DNA of 64,000 nucleotides from assembly GCF_030684215.1 (NCBI RefSeq), contig NZ_JAUXOV010000070.1:124001-188000 (forward strand), given 5' to 3'. This document shows, in pieces, positions 15,022 through 23,770 of the stretch (position 1 is the first letter of the stretch; every line of letters begins with the position of its first letter). The stretch comes from Pseudotabrizicola sp. GTDB lineage: Bacteria; Pseudomonadota; Alphaproteobacteria; Rhodobacterales; Rhodobacteraceae. The notes under the pieces are model-generated. The model was not told the origin of the DNA, did not search any database, and worked only from the letters and a program-made list of their open reading frames with translations. Made by a program: the position numbers and the translations under genes.

Positions 15022-17271
15022 ATGGAACAATTGCCCAGCAAAGAGCAGATCCTGCAATGGATCACCGAGAACCCCGGTCTTCAGGCCAAGCGCGATATTG
15101 CAAAGGCCTTTGGCATCAAGGGCGCGGCGCGGATCGAGTTGAAACGCATATTGGCGGAGCTTGAGGATGAGGGGCATGTGGCCAAAAAGGGCCGCAGCTA
15201 CCGTGACCCGGAAAGCCTGCCCCCCGTTTCGATTCTGGTGATCACCGGGCCAGATGCGCAGGGCGATGTGTTTGCCCGGCCGATGGAATGGGATGGCGAG
15301 GGCGAGGCCCCGCGTGTGCTGTTCATTGCCAAGAAGGGCGACCCGGCGTTGGCGGCGGGCGACCGGATTCTGGCGCGGTTGTCGCCGGTGGATGTGGGCG
15401 AGTATCAGTATGAGGCGCGGCTGATCCGCCATATCGGGACCAACCCGTTGCGGGTGTTGGGCGTGTTTCGTGCGAATGCCGAAGGCGGACGGATTGTGCC
15501 CATCGACAAGGGTCAGGACAAGGAATGGCGCGTCGGGCGCGACATGACCCTTGGGGCCAAGGACGGCGAGCTGGTCGAGGGTGAGGCTATCGGGCGGCGC
15601 AACATGGGGTTGCCGCAAGCGCGGGTGACGGCGGTTCTGGGCGATCCGTCGGGGCCGCGCGCGGTCAGTCTGATTGCGATTCATCAGCACGGCATTCCTG
15701 ATCAGTTTCCTGATGCGGTGATTGCCGAGGCGGACCGGGCAGAGCCTGCGGTACTGGCCGGGCGCGAGGATTTGCGTGATCTGCCGCTGTTGACCATTGA
15801 CCCTGCGGATGCGCGCGACCGCGATGACGCGGTTTACGCCGAGCACGACGCCGAGCCGGGCAATCCGGGCGGGTTCATCGTTTGGGTCGCGATTGCGGAT
15901 GTGGCCTATTATGTGCGCCCCGGATCGGCGCTGGACCGTGAGGCGCGCAAGCGTGGCAATTCAACTTATTTCCCCGACCGGGTGGTGCCGATGTTGCCGG
16001 ACATTTTGTCGGGCGATTTGTGCAGCTTGCATCAGCATGTGGACCGGGCCTGTCTGGCGGTGCGGATGCGGCTGGATGCCCAAGGCGCCAAGGTCAGCCA
16101 TCGTTTCGTGCGCGGGATCATGCGGTCTGTGGCCAGTCTGAGCTATGAGCAGGTGCAGGCGGCTGTGGATGGCAGCCCCGATGCGGTGACAGAACCGCTG
16201 CTGGAGCCGGTGCTAAAGCCGCTTTACGCCGCCTATGCTGCCACCAAACTGGCGCGGGCCTTGCGCCAGCCGTTGGATCTGGACCTGCCCGAGCGCAAGA
16301 TCGAGCTGTCGGATGCGGGCGAGGTGAGGGCGGTGTCGTTCAAGGAGCGCTTTGACGCGCACCGCTTGATTGAAGAGTTCATGATCCTTGCCAATGTGGC
16401 GGCAGCGGAAGAACTGGTGCGGCTGAAGCGGCCGCTGTTGTTCCGGGTGCATGAAGAACCGACGCCGGAAAAGCTGGACAATCTGCGCGAGGTGGCCGAG
16501 GCATCAGGCTTTGTGCTGGCCAAGGGGCAGGTGTTGCAGACGCGGCATCTGAACACGTTGCTGGCGGCGGCGCAGGGCACCGAGTTTGACGAGTTGCTGA
16601 ACATCAGCACGCTGCGCAGCATGACGCAGGCCTATTATTTTCCGCAGAACTTTGGCCATTTCGGGCTGGCGCTGAAGAATTATGCGCATTTCACCAGCCC
16701 GATCCGGCGCTACTCCGACCTGATCGTGCACCGGGCGCTGATTGCCGGGCATCGCTGGGGCAATGACGGGTTGTCGGTGCAAGACGTGGAAACGCTGGAG
16801 GAAACCGCCAAGCTGATTTCTGACAGCGAGCGGCGCAGCATGGCGGCGGAACGCGACACGACGGACCGTTATCTTGCGGCCTATCTGGCCGACCGGGTGG
16901 GCGCAGATTTCACCGGGCGGATTTCAGGCGTGCAGCGCTTTGGCCTGTTTGTGAAGCTGGACGAAACCGGGGCAGATGGGCTGATCCCCATTCGCAGCAT
17001 CGGGCGCGAGTTTTTCCATTATGATCAGGACAGTCAGACCCTGACCGGGGCTGATAGCGGCATGACGATTGGGATTGGCCAGCGGGTCACGGTGCGGCTG
17101 GCCGAAGCCACGCCTGTCACTGGCGGCATCACGCTGGACCTTTTGACCATTGAAGGCGGGGCGATGCCGAAAACCGCACAACGGCGCGGTCGGTTCAGCC
17201 CGCGCAAGCCGGGGCAGGCGGTGGCAAAGGACAGCAAGCTGAAACGCAAGGTGCTGCGTAAACGGCGCTAG
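15022..17271 (+). CDS. rnr: Ribonuclease R
   Basis: A 749-residue 3'-5' exoribonuclease that degrades structured RNA. N-terminal winged-helix (QILQWITENPGLQAKRDIAKAFGIKG), cold-shock/OB domains, then the RNB catalytic domain. Its Asp cluster is DPADARDRDDAVYAE (about 260-275), followed by VAIADVAYYVRPGSALDREARKRGNSTYFPDRVVPMLP, GLALKNYAHFTSPIRRYSDLIVHRAL and a C-terminal S1 domain and basic tail. ATG 15022 (MEQLPSKEQ) is the natural start; the in-frame sequence upstream is the dispersed repeat. The stop shares a CTAG with the convergent rpoN stop. Confidence 0.93.
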   Translation: MEQLPSKEQILQWITENPGLQAKRDIAKAFGIKGAARIELKRILAELEDEGHVAKKGRSYRDPESLPPVSILVITGPDAQGDVFARPMEWDGEGEAPRVLFIAKKGDPALAAGDRILARLSPVDVGEYQYEARLIRHIGTNPLRVLGVFRANAEGGRIVPIDKGQDKEWRVGRDMTLGAKDGELVEGEAIGRRNMGLPQARVTAVLGDPSGPRAVSLIAIHQHGIPDQFPDAVIAEADRAEPAVLAGREDLRDLPLLTIDPADARDRDDAVYAEHDAEPGNPGGFIVWVAIADVAYYVRPGSALDREARKRGNSTYFPDRVVPMLPDILSGDLCSLHQHVDRACLAVRMRLDAQGAKVSHRFVRGIMRSVASLSYEQVQAAVDGSPDAVTEPLLEPVLKPLYAAYAATKLARALRQPLDLDLPERKIELSDAGEVRAVSFKERFDAHRLIEEFMILANVAAAEELVRLKRPLLFRVHEEPTPEKLDNLREVAEASGFVLAKGQVLQTRHLNTLLAAAQGTEFDELLNISTLRSMTQAYYFPQNFGHFGLALKNYAHFTSPIRRYSDLIVHRALIAGHRWGNDGLSVQDVETLEETAKLISDSERRSMAAERDTTDRYLAAYLADRVGADFTGRISGVQRFGLFVKLDETGADGLIPIRSIGREFFHYDQDSQTLTGADSGMTIGIGQRVTVRLAEATPVTGGITLDLLTIEGGAMPKTAQRRGRFSPRKPGQAVAKDSKLKRKVLRKRR

Positions 17272-18518
17272 GGCTTGAGGCGGCGGCGGTGTGCAGGGGG
17301 GATACGCAGCTCGGCGCGGTATTTCGCGACGGTGCGCCGGGCAAGGGCTGCCCCGTCTGTGCAAAGCGCCTGCGCCAAGGCATCATCTGACATCGGCTGT
17401 GCCGCGTCTTCAGTTGCGACCAGCCGGGCCAGACGGGCGTGCAGTGCGGCGGCGGCGGTATCGGCCCCCATGTCGGACGAGAACAGGCGGCGTAGCCACC
17501 ATGTGCCGTGTGGTGTGTCCACAGCAGCCCCCGCGACCACACGACTGACCGTGGATTTGTGCAGCCCGATTGTTTCGGCAAGGCTTTGCATTGTCAGCGG
17601 TCGCAGGGCCGAAGGGCCGACATCCAGCGCGGCGCGCTGATGAGACAGAATGGCCTGTGCGACGTTCAGCAAGGTGGTGTTGCGCGTCTCGACCAGCCGG
17701 ATCACTTCGCGCGCCCGTGCGGCACCTGACGCGTCGGGGTCTATGGTCAGCGCGGGCAGGGCAGAGTGGTTCAGGGTGATTTGCCAGCCGCCTTCGCCTT
17801 GACGCGCGATCAGATCTGGTTCGCGCAATGGGCTGGCAATGGCCGCGAAGCTGGCCCCCGGTTTCGGGTTGAAGCTGCGGATCAGCCGGAACCGCACCAG
17901 AATCTCGGCCTCGGAGGTTTGTGCCGCCCGTGCGAGTGTAGCCCAGTCGCCTGACGCCACCAGATCAAGCCGCGACAGCATGGTGGTCAGGATCGGGTCT
18001 GTCACCTCGGCGTCGATGGCTTGCAGGCGCAGACATTCCGCCAGATCGCGGGCAAAAAGGCCGGGCGGGTCGATGCGGTGCAGCCGGGACAGGACAGGGC
18101 TGACGGCATCCACCGACAGGCCCAACTCGGCGGCTATGTCTTCAAGGCGGCGCCCCAGCCAGCCAGATGGTTCCAGCGCATCGGCCAGTGCAAGCGCGAT
18201 TTTGCGGTCACGTTCGCCAGAGACAAGAGCCGGGATGGCGCTGACCACATGGGCCATCAGGCTGGGGCCATGTGCGGCAAGGGTGGCGACCTCGTCCGGA
18301 CCGCTATGCGGCAGGACGCCTGACCAGCGAGGCAGCCAGTCGCCTGCCCCCGGAAACACCGGGCGCAGCACAAGAGCCGGAGTTTCGGCGGCCTGCTCCT
18401 CCAGATACCTGATCAGGGCGGCGGCATCGGCGCGCAGCACGTGCAACGCTGTTTGCAGCCCCAGACTGAGGTTCATCCGATGGGTCTGCGTGATCTGCAG
18501 GTTGGTGCGTGCCTTCAT
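17268..18518 (-). CDS. rpoN: RNA polymerase sigma-54 factor
   Basis: Recognises -24/-12 promoters and needs an enhancer-binding ATPase. Region I is short (QTHRMNLSLGLQTALHVLRADAAALIRYLEEQA); the acidic region II typical of longer sigma-54 proteins is nearly absent, and the total is 416 residues, somewhat short for the family (commonly about 480). Core-binding and DNA-binding regions follow, with the HTH TMQSLAETIGLHKSTVSRVVAG and the RpoN box ARRTVAKYRAELRIPP near the C-terminus. The usual neighbours (lptB, hpf, ptsN) are absent here; whether it is the main or an accessory copy is not decidable from the window. Confidence 0.9.
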   Translation of the reverse strand: MKARTNLQITQTHRMNLSLGLQTALHVLRADAAALIRYLEEQAAETPALVLRPVFPGAGDWLPRWSGVLPHSGPDEVATLAAHGPSLMAHVVSAIPALVSGERDRKIALALADALEPSGWLGRRLEDIAAELGLSVDAVSPVLSRLHRIDPPGLFARDLAECLRLQAIDAEVTDPILTTMLSRLDLVASGDWATLARAAQTSEAEILVRFRLIRSFNPKPGASFAAIASPLREPDLIARQGEGGWQITLNHSALPALTIDPDASGAARAREVIRLVETRNTTLLNVAQAILSHQRAALDVGPSALRPLTMQSLAETIGLHKSTVSRVVAGAAVDTPHGTWWLRRLFSSDMGADTAAAALHARLARLVATEDAAQPMSDDALAQALCTDGAALARRTVAKYRAELRIPPAHRRRLKP

Positions 18519-18668
18519 GGCGGCAGCTTACGGTGCTGCGCAAAGGTCGGGCAAGGGCCTGTCTGACAGCGGTGGCACTGCGCAACACAAAGGGTTGTGC
18601 CGGCAGCCCTCGCCCTTGGAACAGCAAGCGCGTAGGGTTGGGGCGGTTCCGATGAAAGGTCTTTGTTG

Positions 18669-20876
18669 ATGCACATGCCCCCGCTTCCCCTGACACGCGA
18701 CATTGTGCTGATCGGCGGCGGGCATAGCCATGCGCTTGTGCTGCGGATGTGGGCGATGGACCCTTTGCCGGGGGTGCGGATCACGGTGATCAACCCCGGC
18801 CCGGTTGCGCCCTATACCGGGATGTTGCCGGGTGCGATTGCCGGGCATTACACGCGTGATGCCATGATGATCGACCTTGTGCGGCTGGCGCGGTTTGCAG
18901 GCGCGCGGGTGATCCTTGACCGGGCCTGCGGGATTGACCGGGCGGCTGGCAAGGTAGTGCTGAAGTCCGGGCGGTGGCTGCGTTATGATGTGGCATCGGT
19001 CGATATCGGGATCGCGTCGGATTTGCCGGATGTGCCGGGATACGACGAACACGGGGTCGCAGCCAAGCCACTTGGGGCCTATGCCGCGCGGTGGGAGGCG
19101 TTTGTGGCGGCGTCCAATGCTGCGCCGCAGTTAACCATAATTGGTGCGGGGGTCGGCGGGGTCGAACTGGCGCTGGCGTCGGCGCATCGGTTGCTTGCGA
19201 TGGGCAAAACGCCCCGGATTACGCTGCTGGACCGGGGGGCAGAGGCCTTGCAGGGCGTGTCACCCGGAACAAGGCGTAACCTGATTGCGGCGATGACGGC
19301 GCATGGGGTGTCGTTGCTGACCGGGGTGACGGTGGCGGAGGTGTTGGCCGATGCGGTGGTGCTGAGTGACGGGCAGCAGCTTGGGTCAGACTTTACGCTG
19401 TCTGTGGCGGGTGCGCGACCGCAGGACTGGCTGACCGGCACCGGGCTTGCGCTGACGGAGGGGTTCATCGATGTGGGGCCGACACTGCAATCCTCTGACC
19501 CCGGGATCTTTGCGGTGGGGGATTGCGCGCATCTGACCCATGCGCCGCGCCCCAAGGCAGGGGTCTTTGCGGTGCGGGAGGCCCCGTTTTTGCTGCATAA
19601 TCTGCGGGCAGCGGTGTCGGGTGGCACGATGCGCAGATACCGGCCGCAGCGCGATTACCTGAAGCTGGTGTCTGTGGGCGGCAAAACGGCGGTGGCGGAC
19701 AAATTCGGGTTGCGCTCTGGCGGGGCATGGCTTTGGGGGTTGAAAGACCAGATTGACGCGAGGTTCATGGCAAAGTTTGCCGCGTTCCCGGCGATGGCCC
19801 GGCCCGTTTTGCCGCAGCCGCATGCCCTTGGGCTTGCCGAGGCGGTGGGCGACAGGCCAATGTGCGGCGGCTGTGGGGCCAAGGTGGGTGCGGGCGCTTT
19901 GCGGGTGGCGTTGGCGACATTGCCCGCCACGGGCCGCGTCGATGTGCTGACCGGTGCGGGCGATGATGCCGCCATTCTGCGCATCGGTGGGCAGGCGCAG
20001 GTGATTACCACTGACCATTTGCGCGCGTTTAGCCATGACCCGGCGCTAATGGCGCGGCTGGCGGCGGTGCATGCGCTGGGCGATATATGGGCGATGGGCG
20101 CGGATCCGCAGGCGGCACTGGCACAAATAACCCTGCCGCGTCTGTCCGAGGCGCTTCAGGCCGATATGCTGGCCGAAGTGATGCAGGCGGCGGGGGCGGT
20201 TTTTCGCGCGGCCGGGGCCGATGTGGTCGGCGGGCATTCGTCGGTGGGCGATGAGCTGACGGTGGGGTTCACCGTGACCGGGCTGCTGGAGGGGCCGGTG
20301 CTGCGCAAGTCCGGGGCGCGGCCGGGGGATGCGATTGTGTTGACCAAGCCTTTGGGCACCGGTGTTGTTCTGGCGGCAGAGATGGCGATGGTGCAGCCCG
20401 ATCTGACCGGCACCGGCGGATTGATGATGGGCGAGATCTGGGCCGCCTGTATGGCCAGTATGGAGCAGCCCTTGGCACGTGCGGCGGCCATCCTGCGTGA
20501 GCGGGCAACGGCGATGACCGATGTGACCGGCTTTGGACTGGCGGGGCATCTGTGGGAGATGCTGGAGCCTGCCGGGCTGGGGGCCGATCTGTCGCTGGCG
20601 GCGTTGCCGCTGCTGCCGGGGGCGGAGGGGTTGGCGCGACAGGGTGTCGCCTCGACCCTTGCGCCATCAAACCGGGTGGCCGTGGGCTGGCAGGTGGAGG
20701 CGGTTGCGGGGCCGCGGCTGGACCTGTTGTTCGATCCGCAGACCTGTGGCGGGCTGCTGGCAACGGTGCCGGCGGAATGGCTGCGCCCGATGTTGGTTGA
20801 CCTGACGCGTGCGGGTGAGCATGCGGTGGTGATTGGGCATGTGACCGCCGGGCCGGGGCGGATCGTACTGCGCTGA
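18669..20876 (+). CDS. selD: Fused FAD/NAD(P)-dependent oxidoreductase-selenide,water dikinase (SelD)
   Basis: A 735-residue two-domain protein. Residues 1-380 are an NDH-2-like flavoprotein (IVLIGGGHSHALVLRMW near the start, TIIGAGVGGVELALASAHR, GIFAVGDCAHL). From about 395 follows a full SelD: GGCGAKVGAGAL with catalytic Cys402 and Lys405, GAGDDAAIL, TDHLRAF, VGGHSSVGDE, TDVTGFGLAGHLWEM and the ending FDPQTCGGLLATVP. SelD makes selenophosphate from selenide and ATP; the flavoprotein may supply or reduce selenide. Cys402 is encoded by TGT, not a Sec TGA. AAAGG lies 9 nt before ATG 18669. Convergent with mnmH. Confidence 0.93.
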   Translation: MHMPPLPLTRDIVLIGGGHSHALVLRMWAMDPLPGVRITVINPGPVAPYTGMLPGAIAGHYTRDAMMIDLVRLARFAGARVILDRACGIDRAAGKVVLKSGRWLRYDVASVDIGIASDLPDVPGYDEHGVAAKPLGAYAARWEAFVAASNAAPQLTIIGAGVGGVELALASAHRLLAMGKTPRITLLDRGAEALQGVSPGTRRNLIAAMTAHGVSLLTGVTVAEVLADAVVLSDGQQLGSDFTLSVAGARPQDWLTGTGLALTEGFIDVGPTLQSSDPGIFAVGDCAHLTHAPRPKAGVFAVREAPFLLHNLRAAVSGGTMRRYRPQRDYLKLVSVGGKTAVADKFGLRSGGAWLWGLKDQIDARFMAKFAAFPAMARPVLPQPHALGLAEAVGDRPMCGGCGAKVGAGALRVALATLPATGRVDVLTGAGDDAAILRIGGQAQVITTDHLRAFSHDPALMARLAAVHALGDIWAMGADPQAALAQITLPRLSEALQADMLAEVMQAAGAVFRAAGADVVGGHSSVGDELTVGFTVTGLLEGPVLRKSGARPGDAIVLTKPLGTGVVLAAEMAMVQPDLTGTGGLMMGEIWAACMASMEQPLARAAAILRERATAMTDVTGFGLAGHLWEMLEPAGLGADLSLAALPLLPGAEGLARQGVASTLAPSNRVAVGWQVEAVAGPRLDLLFDPQTCGGLLATVPAEWLRPMLVDLTRAGEHAVVIGHVTAGPGRIVLR

Positions 20877-20918
20877 GAGCAAGATGGCTGATGGCGCGGC
20901 TGTTGTGGCAAGCGTCGG

Positions 20919-20941
20919 ATGCGCTCCGCGCGGGAGTATTT
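20919..20941 (+). repeat. Dispersed repeat class A, copy 2
   Basis: The 23-nt core GCTCCGCGCGGGAGTATTT with ATGC in front is identical to that at 14939-14961, followed by the related tail NNANAGCAGCAA. It lies between the convergent selD and mnmH genes, 42 nt after the selD stop, where a terminator would be expected. Confidence 0.7.
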
Positions 20942-20964
20942 CAAGAGCAGCAATCCGGCAGGGG

Positions 20965-22011
20965 TCAGCTTTGGTGGAGCGCACTTGCGATGCGGCGGGC
21001 CAGATCGGGCAGTTGGTCCTGGTCCAGCGTGGGGGTGGTGAGTTCGGTCATGGCCTGTGTGCTGCGGGTCCGGTGCTTGGCGTAGCGCGGATCATAGTGA
21101 TGCTGCATCAGGCCTGACGCCAGGGCAGTGAACTGATCAGTTTGGGCCAGATCCTGCCACTCTGCGATGCGTTCGGCGGAATGCGAGGGGCGCAGTTGAT
21201 GCAGCGCCGCGTCCAGTCGTGCGCTGTCGCTGACAAGATCGGTGTAGGCATGCGACAGGTAGCGGGCGCGCGCGTCCAGCGGGGCCGAAATCGCGATGCG
21301 CGGGGCCTGCACCATGGCCCGCCACAGACCGGCGGGCAGGCGCAGGTCGCCGATTTTGGAGCTTTCCGCCTCGACCACGACGGGGCGGGCCGGGTCAAGC
21401 CGGGTGATGGCAACGGCCAGCTGGCCCTCGAAGCTGCGTTGCGATGGCTGCGGACCCATGGCGCCGAACAGGGAGCCGCGGTGGTTTGCGAGGCCCTCAA
21501 GGTCGATCACCTGCACGCCTTGGGCAGGCAGATGGTTCAGCACTTCGGTCTTGGCGGTGCCGGTATTGCCGTCCAGCACGATCAGCGGGCAAGGAAAGGG
21601 CTGGTCATACAGCGCCTGCACCACCAGGCTGCGCCATGTCTTGTAGCCGCCGCTGATCACCTGAACCCGCCAGCCGATCTGCGACAGGATGGAGGCGAAG
21701 GAATTGGAGCGTTGCCCGCCGCGCCAGCAATAGACCAGCGGTTGCCAGCTGCCGGGCCGGTCCGCCAGTGGCCCCATCAGATGGGCGGCGGCGTTCTTTG
21801 CCACCAGAGCGGCGCCGATCTTGCGCGCGTCAAAGGGGGATACCTGTTTGTAGATGGTGCCAACGCGGGCGCGTTCAGCATCATCCAGCACCGGCAAAGA
21901 GATTGCGCCGGGCAGATGGTCGTCGGCATATTCCGCAGGCGCGCGCACGTCGATGATGTCATCAAAGCGCGAGGCCAACACATCGGCCAGTGAGGTCAGT
22001 TCTATGGCCAT
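20965..22011 (-). CDS. mnmH: tRNA 2-selenouridine(34) synthase
   Basis: The 348-residue enzyme replaces sulfur by selenium (via geranyl-2-thiouridine) at wobble uridine of Lys/Glu/Gln tRNAs, using selenophosphate. N-terminal rhodanese domain with DVRAPAEYADDHLPGAISLPV and the active-site Cys95 in LVYCWRGGQRSNSFA. C-terminal P-loop domain with LDGNTGTAKTEVL (Walker A), LEGLANHRGSLFGAMG and VEAESSKIGDLRLP. Its neighbour, convergent selD, makes the substrate, so the pair forms a complete selenouridine module in one locus. Confidence 0.93.
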   Translation of the reverse strand: MAIELTSLADVLASRFDDIIDVRAPAEYADDHLPGAISLPVLDDAERARVGTIYKQVSPFDARKIGAALVAKNAAAHLMGPLADRPGSWQPLVYCWRGGQRSNSFASILSQIGWRVQVISGGYKTWRSLVVQALYDQPFPCPLIVLDGNTGTAKTEVLNHLPAQGVQVIDLEGLANHRGSLFGAMGPQPSQRSFEGQLAVAITRLDPARPVVVEAESSKIGDLRLPAGLWRAMVQAPRIAISAPLDARARYLSHAYTDLVSDSARLDAALHQLRPSHSAERIAEWQDLAQTDQFTALASGLMQHHYDPRYAKHRTRSTQAMTELTTPTLDQDQLPDLARRIASALHQS

Positions 22012-22111
22012 TACGCCCCCTGTTCAGGACGCAGCATTAGCGGGTTGATGGCGGGGCGCAAGGCCGGGTGCGAGGTGCTGGCGACGGAATTTGTCACAAG
22101 ATACCCTAGTC

Positions 22112-22693
22112 TCAGGCCAAGGCTGCCACGCGCGCATGACAGGGGCATGTCAGCAGATGGTCGTTGACCATGCCCGTTGCCTGCATGAAAGCGTAGACAA
22201 TCGTCGGGCCGCAAAAGGTGAATCCTTCGGCCTTGAGCGCCTTTGACATGGCTTGGGAAACGGGGGTCTGTGCAGGCACTTGCGACAGGCTTTCCCATTG
22301 GTTTTGCTGCACGGTCCCATCCTGAAACTGCCAGATGAAATTGGCAAACCCTTCGCGCTGTTCAATCCGCTGATAGGCGCGCGCCGATTGAATTGTGCCC
22401 GCGATCTTGCCCCGGTGCCGGACGATGCCGGGGTTTGCCAAGAGGCGGGTTATGTCTTCCTCGGTCCAAGAGGCAATCAGATCGGGGCGGAACCCGTCGA
22501 ATGCCGCCCGAAAATTATCACGCTTTTTCAGAATGGTGATCCAGCTTAGCCCGGCCTGAAACCCGTCGAGGATGAGTTTTTCCCAGAGCGTCCGGCCATC
22601 CCGTTCCGGGACGCCCCATTCATGATCATGATAATCCACATAAATCTGCTCTGTCCCGCACCAGCCGCAGCGCAGCGCTGTCTGAGTGTTCAT
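22112..22693 (-). CDS. tag: DNA-3-methyladenine glycosylase I
   Basis: A base-excision repair enzyme that removes 3-methyladenine. ATG 22693 gives 193 residues, the normal length. Zinc ligands come from RCGWCG near the start with DYHDHEWG, and from NDHLLTCPCH at the C-terminus. LWEKLILDGFQAGLSWITILKKRDNFR and NPGIVRHRGKIAGTIQSAR are the other family blocks. The gene stands alone, 100 nt downstream of the mnmH start on the same strand. Confidence 0.92.
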   Translation of the reverse strand: MNTQTALRCGWCGTEQIYVDYHDHEWGVPERDGRTLWEKLILDGFQAGLSWITILKKRDNFRAAFDGFRPDLIASWTEEDITRLLANPGIVRHRGKIAGTIQSARAYQRIEQREGFANFIWQFQDGTVQQNQWESLSQVPAQTPVSQAMSKALKAEGFTFCGPTIVYAFMQATGMVNDHLLTCPCHARVAALA

Positions 22694-22808
22694 TATTTGT
22701 CTTTCGCTGGCCAACAATTCCGACAATTGGAACAAAATGTGAAACTTTACGCAAGCTTTACCCTTGTGGCGGCATCAAGGCACTTGGGTCGGCATAAGGG
22801 CGTGCATC

Positions 22809-23642
22809 ATGGAAAAGACAGTTCTGAGTCAAGATGTGCCCTTTGCCGAAGCCAGCCCGTTGGCCTTTGCTGTTTCTGAGAATGACCGTCAGACGATCGC
22901 TATGGTGCGGGATGCGTTGCGCACCGGGCGTTTGCGGCTGGCGTATCAACCCATTGTGCTGGCGGCGGACACGAATCGCATCGGGTTTTACGAAGGGCTG
23001 ATGCGGGTGCTGGACCCATCGGGCCGCGTCATTCCGGCGCGTGACTTCATGGGCGCGGTTGAAGCCCACGAAATCGGGCGGGAAATTGATTGCTCTGCTT
23101 TGGCGATGGGGCTGGCAACATTGGTTTCACAACCCCAATTGCGCCTGGCGGTGAACATGTCGGCACGGTCCATCGGCTACCCGAAATGGACGGCGATTCT
23201 GCGCAAGGCCCTGCGCATTCACCCCGGTCTGGGAGAGCGGCTGATTCTGGAGATCACCGAAAGCTCGGCCATGCTGGTGCCCGAAATCGTTGTCGCTTTC
23301 ATGGACAACCTGCAAGCCGAAGGGATCGCCTTTGCGCTGGATGATTTTGGGGCGGGCTTTACCGCCATTCGCTACCTGAAGGATTTCTCCTTTGATATCA
23401 TGAAGATTGACGGTGAGTATATTCGCAACATCCATTCAGACGCTGACAATCAGGTGGTTGCCGCCGCCCTTCTGGCGATTGGTAAACAGTTCGACATGCT
23501 TTGTGTCGCGGAATCGGTCGAAACGCTGGCCGATGCAGAATACTTGCAGGCTTTGGGTGTCGATTGTTTGCAGGGGTATCTGTTCGGGGCACCCACAGTC
23601 AGGCCGGAGTGGGCTGTTTCTGGCCGCAAACAAAGGGCCTGA
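22809..23642 (+). CDS. Stand-alone EAL domain protein (c-di-GMP phosphodiesterase)
   Basis: The 277-residue cytoplasmic protein is almost entirely an EAL domain. Catalytic residues look intact: YEGLMR (EGL in place of EAL), the Asn of AVNMSAR, ITESSAM (Glu), the DDFGAGF loop-6 motif, KIDGEYI (Lys), ESVET (Glu) and the C-terminal QGYLFG. It should linearise c-di-GMP to pGpG. A 35-residue N-terminal extension carries no recognisable sensor. ATG 22809 follows a modest ribosome site; an upstream in-frame start adds 15 unlikely residues. Confidence 0.88.
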   Translation: MEKTVLSQDVPFAEASPLAFAVSENDRQTIAMVRDALRTGRLRLAYQPIVLAADTNRIGFYEGLMRVLDPSGRVIPARDFMGAVEAHEIGREIDCSALAMGLATLVSQPQLRLAVNMSARSIGYPKWTAILRKALRIHPGLGERLILEITESSAMLVPEIVVAFMDNLQAEGIAFALDDFGAGFTAIRYLKDFSFDIMKIDGEYIRNIHSDADNQVVAAALLAIGKQFDMLCVAESVETLADAEYLQALGVDCLQGYLFGAPTVRPEWAVSGRKQRA

Positions 23643-23670
23643 CCCCACATTCCTGACGCTGCGTCATATC

Positions 23671-23682
23671 TTGCGCGCAAGA
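23671..23682. promoter_or_regulatory. CTTGCGCGCAAG palindrome upstream of phaA
   Basis: A 12-bp perfect palindrome in the 128-nt gap between the EAL gene and phaA, followed by AATCTTGCGC. The inner TTGCGCGCAA half-sites recur in the stem of the large inverted repeat between phaA and phaB (24966-24998). It may be an operator; no regulator gene is nearby. Confidence 0.35.
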
Positions 23683-23770
23683 ATCTTGCGCTTTGTGGCA
23701 TGGGAGCTTAGGTCGGAGGGGAAGGCAGGGGAAGGGACCTCTGCCGCCTTGGCCAAGGGAGAGAGATCAC

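Noticed and set aside
19860-19883. Selenocysteine codon in SelD
   Set aside because: The catalytic position is TGT (Cys) and no in-frame TGA is present.
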